Origin: Callipepla californica brunnescens
Lineage: Eukaryota > Chordata > Aves > Galliformes > Odontophoridae
Assembly (NCBI GenBank): GCA_023055505.1
Contig: JALIRH010000023.1
Coordinates: 4,656,423 to 4,720,422 of the forward strand
Reading direction: 5' to 3'
DNA: 64,000 nucleotides
The number at the start of each line of letters is the position of its first letter. Position 1 is the stretch's first letter. Under the pieces are notes generated by a model. The model was not told where the DNA came from, made no database searches, and saw only the letters and a program-made list of their open reading frames with translations. A program made the translations under genes and the position numbers. This document shows positions 11,691 to 24,235 of the stretch, piece after piece.

Positions 11691-14600
11691 AAATGAAAAG
11701 CATTTCTTAGGAATATTTTAAAGCTAGATTTTACTAAAAGATATTTTTTATATATTGCAGAAAGTGTGTGGATTTCTAAAATTGTTTGATATGCATATTT
11801 CCTTAGAAACAGCTAAATGAGGTATGCAAATCCCATATTCAGTCTCATGAAGATGTCTTGTTAGCATTGTGCTTTTCTGTTACTAAATAAGTGCCATGCT
11901 CTGAGTTAACACATACTACAGGAAAAGGGATTAGCAGACTTATTTTAAAAATTGTACAAGAGCATATTGTTATCTTCCCTTTGAAGTACTGTGTAAGGCT
12001 TGTGAAATCAAGTTCATTTTTAAACAGGTCACTAAATCCCGAATTTTTCACATACTATAGATCATCATGTCACTTCTCATACAAAGAACATTTTCAGGAA
12101 GGTAAAAAACGTCTCCTTTACCTTCCCAAATATATACAGATTGCAAGAAAAAGCCCAACAGAACATTGATCCAAACTGAAATGTAAGAAGCAGAAACAAA
12201 AAATCCTATATTGATCAAAGCAGTGGAAAATGAACCTTTGCCTGTAGTGCTCTGAATCTAAAGTCATGGACTTTTATATTTCAGTATTCTAGAGAAGTTT
12301 AGGCTTCTGTTTAGGTTTTAACTATCATCTTATTTTTATAACACAATAAAGAAAGTCAGATGCAACTTCTCAGCATGCTTTGCACTCATACCAGTATGTC
12401 TGTGCATGTACAGATTTTGTTCCAAAAGAATAAGATTCTAGGCAACATATTTTCAAATCAAGTACTTCTAGTAAATGCAATTGAAAATAAATGCTCTTGC
12501 ACAAGTATACAAAATACAGTTTTGCCTTTCTGACACAGATACTATATGCAAAAATGTTTTGTGATATAATTTCTAGTTTTCACTGATTTGTGAATTATTT
12601 TTGCATTTGTTTGTCTTTGAGCTGAGCATTCTATGTTTTGTTTTTAATATTTAACCATAAGCAAACTCTTATTTATAAAACACATTTCTGGTTGATATTT
12701 TGCTTAAATCAAACATTATGGAGCCTACATACATTACATACATATTGCATAATTAAGGTAGTTACATTTGATATTTCTTTATGTATGACTGAATGCACCT
12801 TTTCATTTTCAGTTAAAATTTCATTGCTCCTTCCATCTCACACCTCCCCCCCCCAGCACTTGCAAATGGAGAAAACTTCAGTTTTCCCTGAAAGCATGTA
12901 CTTCAATTTCATGTAATTAAATAAACATCCTTAAAGTATAGCCTTATGTTCTCTAAATTCAGAAGAGAGAAGACCCAGAAAATAAACCGCAGGTAATAAT
13001 ATTACATATGCTATTGAAATTGCTTCATGATGGAGTTTCAATATAATATCTAAATACTTGTCAGTATGACAGTTTGTACTGTAGTGCATGTTAAAAACTG
13101 TTTTCTGGTGTTACATTGTGGTAAAAATATGGCAAAAATATCAAATCGTTTATGATTATTATGTATACCTCTTAAGTTGACTACTATCGTGCTGTTGCCT
13201 GAAGGGCTAATTTGTGTGAGATACCCTCTATGTGCCAATTATATTAGAAATGTGGTGGTTTATAGTTCTACAGAATTATTCCCTTTCAGTTACAGTACTT
13301 TCAGAGTTTTGTAGAAACTCTATCAGTTTGACATCTCAGATCAATTTTGAAAGATATTAGGTCTGCATCTGTGTTTATCAGTTTTTGTGGCTTAATAGAC
13401 TCATATTTATTTTTATTGTTTTAAAATGTTCTCCCTACTTCTCTTTTCATAAGACTAGCACAAAAGTCTTTTATTGACTGATTACTGGCTGTAGAATAAA
13501 CTAGCAAAGCTGATTTAATGTAAAAAGTATTCAAGACATAAAGAATACAAGCTGGGAAATCTTGATATCATAATTATTCTATAATCTCTTGTTACTGTAA
13601 CAGGAAAATGTTGATTTTAATTTTTATAATGGAATGGACATGAAGAATTTGCTAGCCACTAACAGTACCCAAAAGATCTTGAATTCCATTTCTAACTATA
13701 TTATTTTAATTAATATTTAGTCTTCAATACATGATGTAATATTGCCACAAATAGTGTGGTAGCAAAACAGCAATAATATACTATACTTATCTCACATTTG
13801 TATTGTGAAAATTATTGCTTGATAATGCCCAACAGTGAGACCATTTTCTCAGATTAGGAAAGATGTATTGTATTTTTTTTCTTTAATGATTCAGTCACTG
13901 AATTAAGAGCTGCAGTAGTTCATGGAGGCCAAAAGTATGGGTTATTAAAGCTCAGTCCGCTTCTTCAAGGGAAAATGCATGAAAATCCTGCTGTCCTTTT
14001 GCATGAGACTGAGTATGACCTAGATTGATTTTACAGAGTTGCCCCACTGGACCTACTCCATTTCCAGCACTTTTCTTCCAGGAAGTTCCTCAAGAGTGCT
14101 TTAAAATTAAGGCCTTGATGCTCCTCAGAACCTAGTAACAGAGATGCTACACCTTCCCCTCCAATGTAACAGAGCCCTGACATACTTACATATTTAAGAA
14201 CGGGAAAAAATCTTATTTCTGCTACTGAAAGCAGTGACTATGGAATTAAAACTACATAAAATTACCTCTATAATGTTCCTAGTTGTATTTTTTCAGTATC
14301 CCCTGCCCTGAAGGATTTGATGAATAAAGCATGTAAACGCATTTGATAGCCCAGTCAACCTCTTTTTGTATGAAATCCCTTGTCTGAAACAAAAAACAAG
14401 AGCAACAGCTCCTCCTGATTCTCACACACAACATTGTGAAGTCGATGAAGATTTCCTGGTGTTTCACTGGAAGTGATGCAAATGACATAGTATCCAAGAC
14501 TGCTCTATCCTTATGTCTTGATCTCCAAATTTTATGCAGCCCAACCAGAGATCACCATGAATCTCCTGAGAAGAAGGGCATCCTCTGCATGATTAAACAA

Positions 14601-15170
14601 TAGACAGATGTCCAGTGCATGCCAGAACACTTGATTCTTAGCCATACAGCAAACATAATGCATTCAGTTTTGTGCAACCACCCTTGCTCATTGAGCACAC
14701 AACAAATCAACAAAGACTGGTTGCTTTCTGCTATTTCACAAAAAGAATTTGAGAATTAATATTACAACATGTAAAAGAATTGCAAGAGTATTTGACGTTC
14801 ACTAGGCTCTTCTAAGGAAGGGAATTTCTCAGTGTATTTCCTGAGGTGATTTTCCATATTCACATTCCATGAACACTTAAACAAAACCTCTGCTTTTAAT
14901 TGATGTAATGAGACCATTTTTTTTTCTCAGTGTACTAGTTGTGTAGCATTTATTTTCTATCTGCACAAAAGCAGTTGTGATGGGTCAGAAGAAGACTAGA
15001 CCTTGGAATATTATAGTTGGTAAACGGTGACAGCAGATTTATTTTGTGGACTTGCTTTCTCCAGTGCCTTGGCTGTTAAACATGGAATCATCATTTTTGT
15101 TGTAAGATTTCTGAGACATCTGTCACCATCAGTTAACAAGAATGTGGCACTCCATCGACACTTATGTTAC

Positions 15171-15211
15171 ATTTTATTTTATTTTATTTTATTTTATTTT
15201 ATTTTATTTTA
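15171..15211. repeat. (ATTTT)n microsatellite
   Basis: About eight perfect ATTTT units in tandem. This pentanucleotide type is common in vertebrate genomes and likely to vary in length between individuals. Confidence 0.95.
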
Positions 15212-17636
15212 CTACAAAAAAATGGAAGCAAACTGTAGTTTATGTATTTCCCTTCTCTTCCCAGTTTATAAAATACATGCACAAGAGGCCAGACCTTCCC
15301 CTAGCAAAAACATCATAAGACAGCAAAAGACACAAAAAGCCACTCTCTTATATACTATGTATTTCAAAGTATATGAATATATACCATGAAGACTTATTTC
15401 ATATTCCATACAATACTGATCCTCTCTAATGTAGACTAAGTTTCATTTTCTACTACTTCGTCAGACATTTTACAAACTGTCTATCTTCTACCATCTAGGT
15501 TCCTTTAATTAAAGCAGATCACATACTCAAGTTTGGAACTGCAGTGGGAGAACACAGCAACTACAGAAGGATGGAGGGGTTCTGTAAGTATAAAATAAGC
15601 AAAGACAGAATCCAGTGAAAATTCTGATTCGTGAAATAGGAAAAGTGAAAATCAATTATTGAGAGCTTAGTTATGATGGTGCAGATATTCAGATTCCTTG
15701 AAGATTCTATGAATACATAGCCATTAATTGTTTAATAAGGATTTTATATTAAGTCTGGATTTTGTGTTTCTCTCTGATGTTTTCTATATGTCAGAAATCA
15801 GAGGAAAGGTGAACCAGCTCTTTTCTTCTATGGACTGTTGCTTGACATTGTTTTGTTTTTTGATGAACATACATTTTGCTTATCTTTGAAAGTACTGCTG
15901 TGGGCGTTAATGTTATTTCAGAAATGGCGAACTAAGCCTTGCTTTAAATTGCCCTTTCTTCTCACAGATGTAAGTGATTTGCTCATTATTTAAGGAAGTT
16001 AACAGAACTGATTTAACTTAGGTATAACGTAGAGCAGACAGTAGGCAATGTGGTCCACTGTAAGGCACTTTGCTAATATTTTGAAGTTTCTTACTGTTTT
16101 GTGTGTGGAATTCTCTTGAAAAGGTACTGTCAGATAGAAGTGAATGACAACTTTATGATGTCGTACAAAATATTTTCCTCTTTGATTTCAATACATTTGT
16201 AGAACAACATATACGTCTGGTAGGACTTGAGTTTACTCAAACTGTCTGAAATACAATTTATTGGAGTCCTTGAGTATAGTAATTTGTGTGGTTTCAGAAA
16301 AAATCTATATTTGTATTGATATTACTTTACAACTTTATTATATCAGTATTGATGTAATACTATAGTAGTGGTCTGTAGCATTTTCCAACTACTGGCATGC
16401 AGCCTGATTAGATTTGTGCATTATACGAAGCTTGGTAGATACATATCAGTTCTGTATAGACAGACAATTACTTATCTGTCCCAACTAATGTGTGAAAATA
16501 AATAAATTCATTCCATGCTCTTTTTATGTTGTCAAAATGAAAATCAAAACAAAATAATTGTGGTTTACCAAGTTGTTCTATGCCAGTATGCGGTGTAGCA
16601 ATGTAAAAAAAAAAGTCTTATTGTTATTATTTTTTTCCTTCCTAATGAATGTTATTTTTGATTAAACATTCTAGTAGAGTATGATAAAATGTATTTAAAA
16701 TACCATACAGTTCTTTTTCAGAGCTGATGTAGAAGTGATTGGGACTGTGTAGGTGGAATCTAATATAAATTTACTATAGAAAGAATGTGATAGTTGAAGT
16801 CTTTGAAGCATAACTATTTGTAAAGCTTTACTTCAAGTGGCCGTGAAGGTGAATGGAAGTGAACATGATGCCACACATTTACTATGACTACAATATTAAG
16901 ACAGAGATAAGACTAAGAAAAAAATTTGGAAGGTATCAAACATACACAATTTCAACTGGTCTGAATGCTCATCGTCCTTCTAAATCTATACAGTAATCAG
17001 AGTAGTACAAGGAAAAGTATGAATTAACAAAGGCATAAAGAAAACAAAGAGAGAAATCATGTAAAAATACTGTACTGTATGTGAAAAATATGTAAAGCTC
17101 TACTGAGAACCACTTTGTGATTCATGTTTCTCTACTTGTCTGTCTTAGGTAGTAAGAGGTGTTCTGTGTAGTCAAAGGATCCTAAGGCTTGTTCAGTGAC
17201 TGTTCACATCTATAATTTAGTCTGAGGACTTCTGTGGCCTCTATGATTTCAGATAGAAAAGGAAATCAGGGAAGGGCAGGGAAGTTGGTGCAGCCATAAA
17301 GCCACCTGTTTTAAGTAAGTGAAGTACTGTTCTGGAACAGCCACAGCTGATGTACTGAGCTGCAGGGAAACATTTTCTGTAGTTCTCAGACAGGGGCCTA
17401 TTTCACAACTTTGCTGCTGTGCTTTCAAGTTGTCTCAGTTAAATCTTTCTCCCACTACATCCCTTTGACAAAAAAGGCAATCAAGTATCAGTAGTGAGGT
17501 GAGTGGAAACATGAAACTTACTTTGCACCTCTGCGCCATTTCCTCTGCTTGAGTGACACTATGCTCATGTATCCCATGACATATAAATTCGAACAGAGGC
17601 TGCTATGCCTTGAAATATATGAAAGAATTCCAAAAG

Positions 17637-17662
17637 TTTTTTTTTTTTTTTTTTTTTTTTTT
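17637..17662. repeat. Poly(T) run
   Basis: An uninterrupted run of 26 T followed by CCCC. It lies about 190 bp outside the left end of the ERV at 17853 and is not obviously part of it. Confidence 0.9.
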
Positions 17663-17852
17663 CCCCTCCTTCTTGATGACTATTTTGATAGTCTTTTCTC
17701 TGTGAGCTTCGTTGGATAAATTTCATTTTCTAACAGGTTGTCACAAGCGCTTTATGTCAACAACTGACAAAGTGGTTCTTCATAAAACACAATAAATGAA
17801 TGCACATACTTGCTGTTCCTTCTCTGTGAGTCATTCATAAAAGCTTAGATAT

Positions 17853-18195
17853 TGTGGTTTAACCTGGCAGGCAGCTAAACACTGCACAGTCCTTTCCCCA
17901 GATGGGTTGAGAGAGAGAACTGGAAACAAAATAGAACTTGTAGGCTGAGATAAAAATGATTTACTAAGGCAGAAAAAGAAAACATACACACACACACACA
18001 TACACACAAAAAGAAAAAAGAAAGTGACGTTAACAATAACTATACACAGACACACACACATATATATATCCACAACGCAATTGCTTGCCACCCACTGCCT
18101 GACACTCAGCTCACAACACAACTGCTTGTTGATGGATGCCCTGCTAGCAACATGCTTCACCATCTGCAGACTGATTTCTAGTTGATCTCTGAGTT
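17853..18195 (-). repeat. ERV 3' LTR, shortened
   Basis: This is the downstream LTR of the same provirus, starting on the plus strand with TGTGGTTTAACCTGGC. It aligns block by block with the 5' LTR up to roughly CTGATTTCTAGTTGATCTC, after which the sequence turns into pol. The missing part of the LTR suggests a deletion that fused pol to it. It has gained CA and TA dinucleotide runs at 17986-18008 and 18046-18068. The 170-codon minus-strand frame crossing this LTR and the pol fragment is a chance fusion. Confidence 0.7.
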
Positions 18196-18740
18196 GTGAC
18201 TGCAAGTTGTTAGCCTCCACTGGAAGTCCATTTGGGCTTTCATACTGGCCATATGGGACTATTAAAGAGTGAGTGAGTCTTGTTGATAACTCCTTTGCTC
18301 TCCAGTTGAAGATATTCTTATGGATGGGAATCGGGAGTCCCAATATTGACCCTGGTGCACTGTTGTGTTAGCACTGACACCTGCTGTTCTTCACTTAACA
18401 GCCACAAAACAGAATGGTTCTCTGAGAGACCGGGCAAGGTAGACAGCTGCTTATTGTCCTCTGCCTCCAAGGCAGCCATACTAAAAGCCAAATAGTACTC
18501 TTTTTGGGTCCATGAAATACTGTCTCCTGAGGTAATCTATACCAATGATACATGGAGTTTCTGGGCCATTTGCAATGGGATACTTGTGCCACTCATTCCC
18601 CTTCAAGCACACTTTGGACTCCGATGTAGCAGGCTCATTTTTATTCCCATCACTCCAGAAATGCATATGGATTTTACCCTTTTATAACTTGATGTCATTG
18701 GAATACACTGTGCTCCAGGATCCACAGTGATTTATACTTG
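18196..18740 (-). pseudogene. ERV protease and RT-start remnant
   Basis: Reading the minus strand from 18666, broken frames show a retroviral aspartic-protease C-terminal region followed by its link to RT. The visible run from about 18580 includes GPETPCIIGIDYLRRQYF. Further along, 18243-18287 encodes FNSPIWPV, a stretch typical of the beginning of the RT domain. The reading frame shifts between the two. The rest of RT, RNase H and integrase is absent and the LTR follows. It is a dead remnant: no catalytic YxDD or integrase motif exists here. Confidence 0.65.
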
Positions 18741-18743
18741 CAG

Positions 18744-19437
18744 ACTCACAGAACTGTTTGAGTTGGAAGGGACTCTCAAAGGTCATCTATTCCATGTAAT
18801 GAACAGGGACATCTACAGCTAGATCAGATTGCTCAGAACATGGTCCATTCCAACCTTTACTGTCTCCACATATAGGACATATACTATCTTTCTGGACAAT
18901 CTGTTCCAGTGCCTCACAGTCTTCATCTTACAAATATTTTTCCTTATATCCAATCTAAATCTCCCATATTTTAGTTTGAAACCATTTCCCCATCTCCTAC
19001 CACAACAGACACTAATAAAAGGAGCATCTCCTTCCTTCTGTAAGCTCCTTCTTAGACAATGAAAGATACTGTCAGATCTCCCCCAATGTTTCTTTTTTCC
19101 AGGCTGAACAGCCCAGAACTCTCAGCCTGTCTTTATTGGAGATGTGTTTCATCCCTTGGATCATTTTTCTGGCCCTCCTCTGGACACGCTCCATGTCTCT
19201 CCTGTATGGAGAACTCCAGGTGAGGCCTCACCAAAGCAGAGTAGAGTGGCAGGATCACCTCTCTTGACCTTCTGGCCATGCTAATTTTGGTGCAGTCCAG
19301 GATACAGTTGGGTTTCTGGTTTGCAGGGGCACATTTCCTACACACATCCAGCTTTCCATCCAGCACTACCCCGAAGTCCTTTTTGACAGACCTACAATCC
19401 ATCCTTTCGTCCTGCAGCTTGTACTGGTAGTGGGGAG
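18744..19437 (-). mobile_element. CR1 LINE inserted in the ERV
   Basis: This is a 5'-truncated CR1 of about 690 bp on the minus strand. Its 3' end appears at 18744 (ACTCACAGAACTGTTTGAG, then TTGGAAGGGACTCTCAAAGG). It runs back through CTGTTCCAGTGCCTCACAG, CCAGGCTGAACAGCCCAGAA, CTGGCCCTCCTCTGGACACG and the TGCAGTCCAGGATACAG region. It separates the protease-like part of the ERV from the gag-like part, so it landed after the ERV did. A minus-strand frame at 19133-19402 still shows a recognisable C-terminal stretch ([18 protein letters not shown]). Confidence 0.9.
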
Positions 19438-20490
19438 AGTATCTCTACACTCCTGGGAGAGTGTATCCACATCTGAGACACAAGCCAATGGGGACAAAGA
19501 TATTTTTTCTTCACACTGTCCATATACACTAGTTACTTCATCCACCACTGTTTTTATTTCAACTTTCCATGCCATTACTGCTATTGTGTTGGCATATGAT
19601 AATGGTGTACTCTGTATAAATTTCTGCCATGTAGCTCTTAGGCACATCAGGATCTTAGGATAACAATCATCATCCTAGTTGATATTGTGTAGCTCCTCCA
19701 GCATATCTAATTCCTGCAGGTATTGGATAGTTTTCTTCATGGTGTTTCATTTGCCTGATTGACATATCTGATCTTCCTCGAAGATTTTTCCTTCACAGCT
19801 GGGGAGGTCCTCAATACATAAAGTGAAGAATTGTGTCCCTTTTCCAATTATTCGTCAATGTCCTGTTTCCTAGAAGTATATCTCAGTTGCCTGGTTTTCT
19901 GCCTACTATATGCAGGCTACTGGCTCAGTTATCACAGCTTTAGAGCAGCCAGGTGATGATATGCTCATTTGGATGACTGCTGAAGTCTTCTCATATATCT
20001 TGCAGCTCACCCATGCTCAGGGGCCAGACAGTTATTGCCTCCTTATTAGTTCTCCCTTTTACTCCTCCCATTATTCATCCCCATTTCTTCTTCCACCCTG
20101 ATCTTAGTAGCAGTTTTCTTCCTCAATAACGAGCTGAATTTCATATCCATTTTTTATTTTTTATTTTTTATCTTTTATTTTTTTTGTCTTGCGTATAGGA
20201 ATGACTGTTACTGGCACAGGCTTGTTCTCTGATGTCTGTTGACTGAACTGCAAAGTATGTCACAGAGGCTTGAGCAACTACTGCAGGGACTGAAGTGGCT
20301 GTGGGGCCTATTACCTTGTCATCAGCATGAAATCTCCTTCTTTTTAGGGTGATGAGTAGCGTTGAACAGGACTTAATGAGCATCATTAGGCCCCAGCACA
20401 TTGCAGTGATTTGTGTTTCTGTAGAATTGCCAAGATGACAGCACACCTTTTTCAAAGATTTTACTAGATTTTCCAAAATCCTGCGCTTGT
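19438..20490 (-). pseudogene. ERV gag remnant
   Basis: This is the internal region of the ERV upstream of the CR1 insertion. On the minus strand, the frame at 19366-19647 and the sequence just upstream to about 19745 read as a capsid-like segment (for example LSYANTIAVMAWK). Another frame at 20168-20476 (102 codons) lies where the N-terminal part of gag would be. Stops and frameshifts interrupt it. Assignment to gag rests on position between the primer site and protease plus limited similarity by eye, so the exact domains are uncertain. Confidence 0.5.
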
Positions 20491-21017
20491 TCAGGGTTGA
20501 AGTTTCAGAACATTAGTGATACCCACTGTTCTAGGTTCCTACCACTCAGAGCTATCCAACCTTGGGGCAGATCCATTAGTGTTATTCTTAAGTAGTTGTT
20601 TAATCTTAAACAAAACCTAGCAATAGGAACATACTGGTGTGAATATTCTCCCTTGTCTCCTCCATAGCTTGACACTCAAAGAGACAAAGTAAAGAGCAAA
20701 ATCATTAATACTTTCAAAGATGTGTTTTCTGAAGTATGAAGATGACTGCAATATGGAATATAAATACCAGATTAGTTTTCTGTTACATTGTACAGAAAAA
20801 TGATAGCCTTAATCCATCCCCTAGAGATGGTAAATGGCGCAACAGGGATCATGTGCAGCAAGTAAGGTATTAAATAATATAGTTGAATGAAAAAAAATCT
20901 GAAAGAACTCAGATAATAAAAATGACATGATGACTAGCAGCTATTAAATTGTTACAGCACTTACACCACTTTTGTTTTAACATGCTCTGGTCAGATTTGC
21001 TGTTATCTCCACATTTT
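20491..21017 (-). other. ERV leader or unassigned internal sequence
   Basis: This stretch lies between the primer-site remnant and the gag-like frames. It would be the untranslated leader plus possibly unrelated inserted sequence. I recognise no domain in it. Confidence 0.35.
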
Positions 21018-21035
21018 GAGCTTCACGTTGGGTGC
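21018..21035 (-). other. Retroviral primer-binding-site remnant
   Basis: On the minus strand this reads GCACCCAACGTGAAGC, about ten bases inside the 5' LTR. It resembles the binding site for the 3' end of lysine tRNA (the Lys1,2 type), with a few substitutions. Position and sequence together support the orientation and the LTR assignment. Confidence 0.55.
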
Positions 21036-21046
21036 AAAAAACAATT

Positions 21047-21562
21047 GTTGTGATTTAAGCACCACAGAGCTGTTCACTCAGTATCATCCATATGGGATGA
21101 AAAAGAGAACTGGAAACCAAACAGAAATTGTGGGATAAGATAAACATTATTTACTAAGATAGAAAAGGAAAATAGAAACAAAAATGTAATGTATGTATAT
21201 ATAGCCACAGTGTAATTACTTGCCACCTGCTGACCAGCTAACAATGCAACTGCTTACTGCCCAATGCCCCACTAACAATGTAGTATCTCACCAACTGCTT
21301 ATCAACACCCAGCTGATTCCTGATCAGTGGCCTCCCCTAGCAAGCTCCCCATGGATTTGTAGCCTTCTGCATGATGTCATGTAGTATGGAATAAACACAT
21401 TGCCTAATTTAGGGCAGATACTCTTGCTCCAACCTTCCCCCTGCTCCTGTTTCACGATGGTGGTGACTCTTCCTCGCTGAGCAGCTTGACATGACCAAGC
21501 CCTAAAGTGCACACCCATCACTCTCTAACAAAAACATTACCATCTTAGCTGAAATCGGAACA
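21047..21562 (-). repeat. ERV 5' LTR
   Basis: This is the upstream LTR of the minus-strand provirus. On the plus strand it begins near TGTTGTGATTTAAG and ends with GAAATCGGAACA, so on the minus strand it has the TG...CA termini of an LTR. It is the more complete of the two LTRs and contains a segment (about 21330-21562) missing from the other. The 65-codon minus-strand frame inside it (21324-21521) has no meaning. Confidence 0.75.
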
Positions 21563-22639
21563 CTTGGGCAATCATTATAATGGGAAAAGATGGATAATTA
21601 TGGATAGTTATTGAACAGATTTAGGAGGAAGACTGTTGAACAGCTGGGCCACCTGAAATAAAAATAACTCTTCCAATGTAACTGGAAAATGAAATGAGAA
21701 ACAGGATTCTCTTTCAGAGGGCTATGAAGACAGCATATTTACTGTCTTTTAAATATTTCAGCCTTGATATCAAAGAATCTGCTTCCATGAAACCAGAACA
21801 GGCATCTGTTATATTTTTCTGCCTATTAAGAACAATTTTTGCTAGATTTTCACATAGTTCACAATGGGAACTCATAGCATCTACAACATGCTAGATAACT
21901 GAACCACGACCTGATTTCCAAAGTGAAAAATTTTATTAGTTCCTAGAAATGGTGTTTGATGAGATTGTAACTCCATGTGTGTTTAAGTCATGCATGGACT
22001 TTTCATGATTTAAAAGCCATAGCAGTCTGATGAGAAAAATACCATTATGAACTTAACAAGAGTAAAATCTGAGAAAACTTAGGGTCCTGATATGATTTGG
22101 AATTCATATCTTAAAACTCACTGAAATTGACATTAGACTGGGGAGTTTCCATATAGTTGGACAAATTGTATATTATGTACTTGATTGAGAATGCCTTTTA
22201 TCTTTGTTAATTTTCTCATGATTATTCTGTGTTTTTAATGTTAATCTATAGAATAAATAAATAAAATAAAATCAATGTATTTTAAATTATGTAAATATAT
22301 AAAATACATAAAGGTATAAATAAATTTAAATGTATTCAATATTTATGAATCATTTAGTTGAAACTCCCTTTAGAAGTAAGGCCAGCTAAAATTATCTGTC
22401 TTGGACTTCTCAAGATTTTAATGTCTTTTAGGACTGAGATTTCAGTCTGTTGGTTGTACCTGCTTCACTGTTCATTTCAGTCTCACTGATTTTACATCAC
22501 TAATATCTCATTAGAATGTTGCCTTTATTATTATTATTATTATTATTATTCAATCTGTAGCTGTTTGCCTTCTATTCTTCTAGTAATTCTTTGAAGAGGT
22601 GTACTGTTCCATTAGGTAACTCTTGAAGGCGATATTGTC
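21563..22639. other. Unique AT-rich stretch, no gene seen
   Basis: No recognisable gene or transposon. It holds an AT-rich patch near 22250-22335 and a (TTA)n array at 22525-22550. Confidence 0.5.
22525..22550. repeat. (TTA)n microsatellite
   Basis: About nine TTA units in tandem, uninterrupted. Confidence 0.9.
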
Positions 22640-22940
22640 CCCTTTACCTTTTTTGTCTCCAAGGTAAAAATTGCAGTTCCCTCAGTTTCTCATCCTGCAT
22701 CATAAAATCTGACTCCAAATGCCTCTGTATCTCCACTGGTCTTGCTTCAGTAAGTCAATATAATTCCTGTGCTGGAGACCCCAGAACTGCACAGAACACT
22801 TCAGATGTATCTTCACAAGTGCCAAATAAATGGAGAGGAAAGTTGTCAACTTTCCATCCACTGCTTAGTAAAAGTCTTGCAAACATAATGTAATTCATGG
22901 CCCATACTGATATTATTTGTAGAATCATTTGCCTAACTGG
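22640..22940 (-). mobile_element. Ancient CR1 LINE fragment
   Basis: This is a strongly diverged CR1 copy on the minus strand. Landmarks in the correct order are TCTCCAAGG (22660), GCAGTTCCCTCAGTTTCTCATCC (about 22671) and GTGCTGGAGACCCCAGAACTGCA (about 22769), then CACTTCAGATGTATCTTCACAAGTGCC. Similarity is clearly lower than in the other CR1 copies, so it is one of the oldest here. No open frame survives. Confidence 0.6.
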
Positions 22941-23080
22941 TATTATTTTCTTCTCCCTATTTCTGACTATTTGCTTCAATGGCTCTTTGTCTCATGTTCT
23001 TACAAGAAAAACATAATCTCTGTAAACTGATACTTCAAAGTAAAGCGTTCTGTGGTTGTTTTTGCCTTGGAAATACATAT

Positions 23081-23173
23081 TTTCCCTTTCCCTTTCCCTT
23101 TCCCTTTCCCTTTCCCTTTCCCTTTCCCTTTCCCTTTCCCTTTCCCTTTCCCTTTCCCTTTCCCTTTCCCTTT
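23081..23173. repeat. (TTTCCC)n hexanucleotide array
   Basis: About 15.5 perfect units of TTTCCC in tandem (GGGAAA on the other strand). All-pyrimidine on one strand and a mirror repeat, so it could form triplex (H-DNA) structure. The 158-codon plus-strand frame crossing it encodes an FP dipeptide run only because of the repeat. A longer array of the same unit and same orientation lies at 33466. Confidence 0.97.
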
Positions 23174-24235
23174 CTTCTTCCTTCCTCCTGCTTACTCATT
23201 GTTTTAAATGGCTTTCAACACAATGACTGCAAGCTTTTCTCAAAATCCTTCACAATCTGTCACACTAAAAGGGAGCACTCTCCTCAGGACAATGAAGATG
23301 CCCTATTCTATTCTAAAAGTTGCCTATGCTCTTTGAACAAAAACATGTTGATTAAAAACTTGCCTAACAATCACAAAATCTGGAGTTATTTTATTTTCAA
23401 GACACAGGCATCTCCATGTCAGCATAAAAAAGTGCTCTCATCTAATTCTCAATGAATTGAGTTGGCAGGCTTCTGTGTCTAGTGCTAACTTATGGCATTC
23501 AGTGTTAAGATGTAGCTCCTTGAAACCGTTATAATAAATTAAAGCCACTGTCAGAAGCTGAAGACATCAAACTGAGAAAAAAATATATTATCAACTCTTA
23601 AATTTTGTGTTGTAAAAAGAATTTCATTCTTGGCAACCTGACAGTAAAAATAGACAAAACCAATATTTTAGGATGTTGTGCCAAATATCATGTGTGAAAG
23701 CCTGTGAGTGTCTTGCATTAAACTGTGAGTTATAGTTTCTCTGTCTTGAGGAGTGAAAAATAACATATTCCTTGAAGCCCTTAGGACATTCAAGCTGTAT
23801 ATTGCTCTCCCTTTTTTTTTTTAATGACAATGTGGTCAAACTCTTTAGCTAGGAACACGTTTGTATGCTTTTATTTTTCTGTTGCATGATATAAAGTTGC
23901 TATCAATTTAAAAACTGCCAGTCACTGAAGACCAACTGAAATTGTTACCCTGAGACAAGTAATTATTTGACATACCTGATTATCATTTTTCCCGTATGTA
24001 TGTTAGAAACATACTTAATTGCTTTTGTTTTGATAAGGTATGTTTTAAAATCTTTCTCATATAAACCTGTTGCTTCAAAAAAAAAAACAAAACAGAAAAC
24101 AAACCAGACTAAAGCCCACATCTTCCCACCCGAGCCTGCCTCATACCCCAAAGACGGTTGCAGTGTGCATTTTCTCTGTCATGATTTGTTTTTCATCTAG
24201 TCCTGACCTTGTCATTGATACTGAGTATTAGCCAC
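23174..24235. other. Unique AT-rich stretch, no gene seen
   Basis: Nothing recognisable apart from a short T run near 23810 and an A-rich stretch near 24078-24110. Confidence 0.5.

Larger units (their letters stand above)
11691..17852. other. Unique AT-rich stretch, no gene seen
   Basis: About 6 kb without recognisable genes or transposons. It contains an (ATTTT)n array at 15171-15211, short A and T runs, and a run of 26 T at 17637-17662. The longest open frame (15027-15389, 120 codons) crosses the ATTTT array and is a by-product of it. Confidence 0.5.
17853..21562 (-). mobile_element. Degenerate endogenous retrovirus with two LTRs
   Basis: This is an old provirus on the minus strand. Two related LTRs lie at its ends (5' LTR about 21047-21562, 3' LTR about 17853-18195). 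They share many blocks, for example GAACTGGAAAC, GATTTACTAA versus TATTTACTAA, and TTGCCACC. Between them, in transcription order, are a primer-binding-site remnant, gag-like sequence, a CR1 insertion, protease-like sequence and the very start of RT. The 3' LTR follows directly, so most of pol and any env are missing. Frames are broken throughout and nothing could be expressed as a functional protein. I see no matching target duplication at the outer ends, as expected for an old copy. The layout and primer site suggest a class II (beta-like) avian ERV, which is an inference. Confidence 0.8.

Noticed and set aside
15027..15389. 120-codon plus-strand frame
   Set aside because: Its middle is the (ATTTT)n array (an LFYFI-type run) and no domain is visible.
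17831..18343. 170-codon minus-strand frame
   Set aside because: It runs from ERV pol sequence through the LTR and its CA/TA runs. The reading frame differs from the retroviral one over part of its length, so it is a chance fusion.
22979..23455. 158-codon plus-strand frame with an FP repeat
   Set aside because: Same cause: it crosses the TTTCCC array at 23081-23173 and has no recognisable domain outside it.
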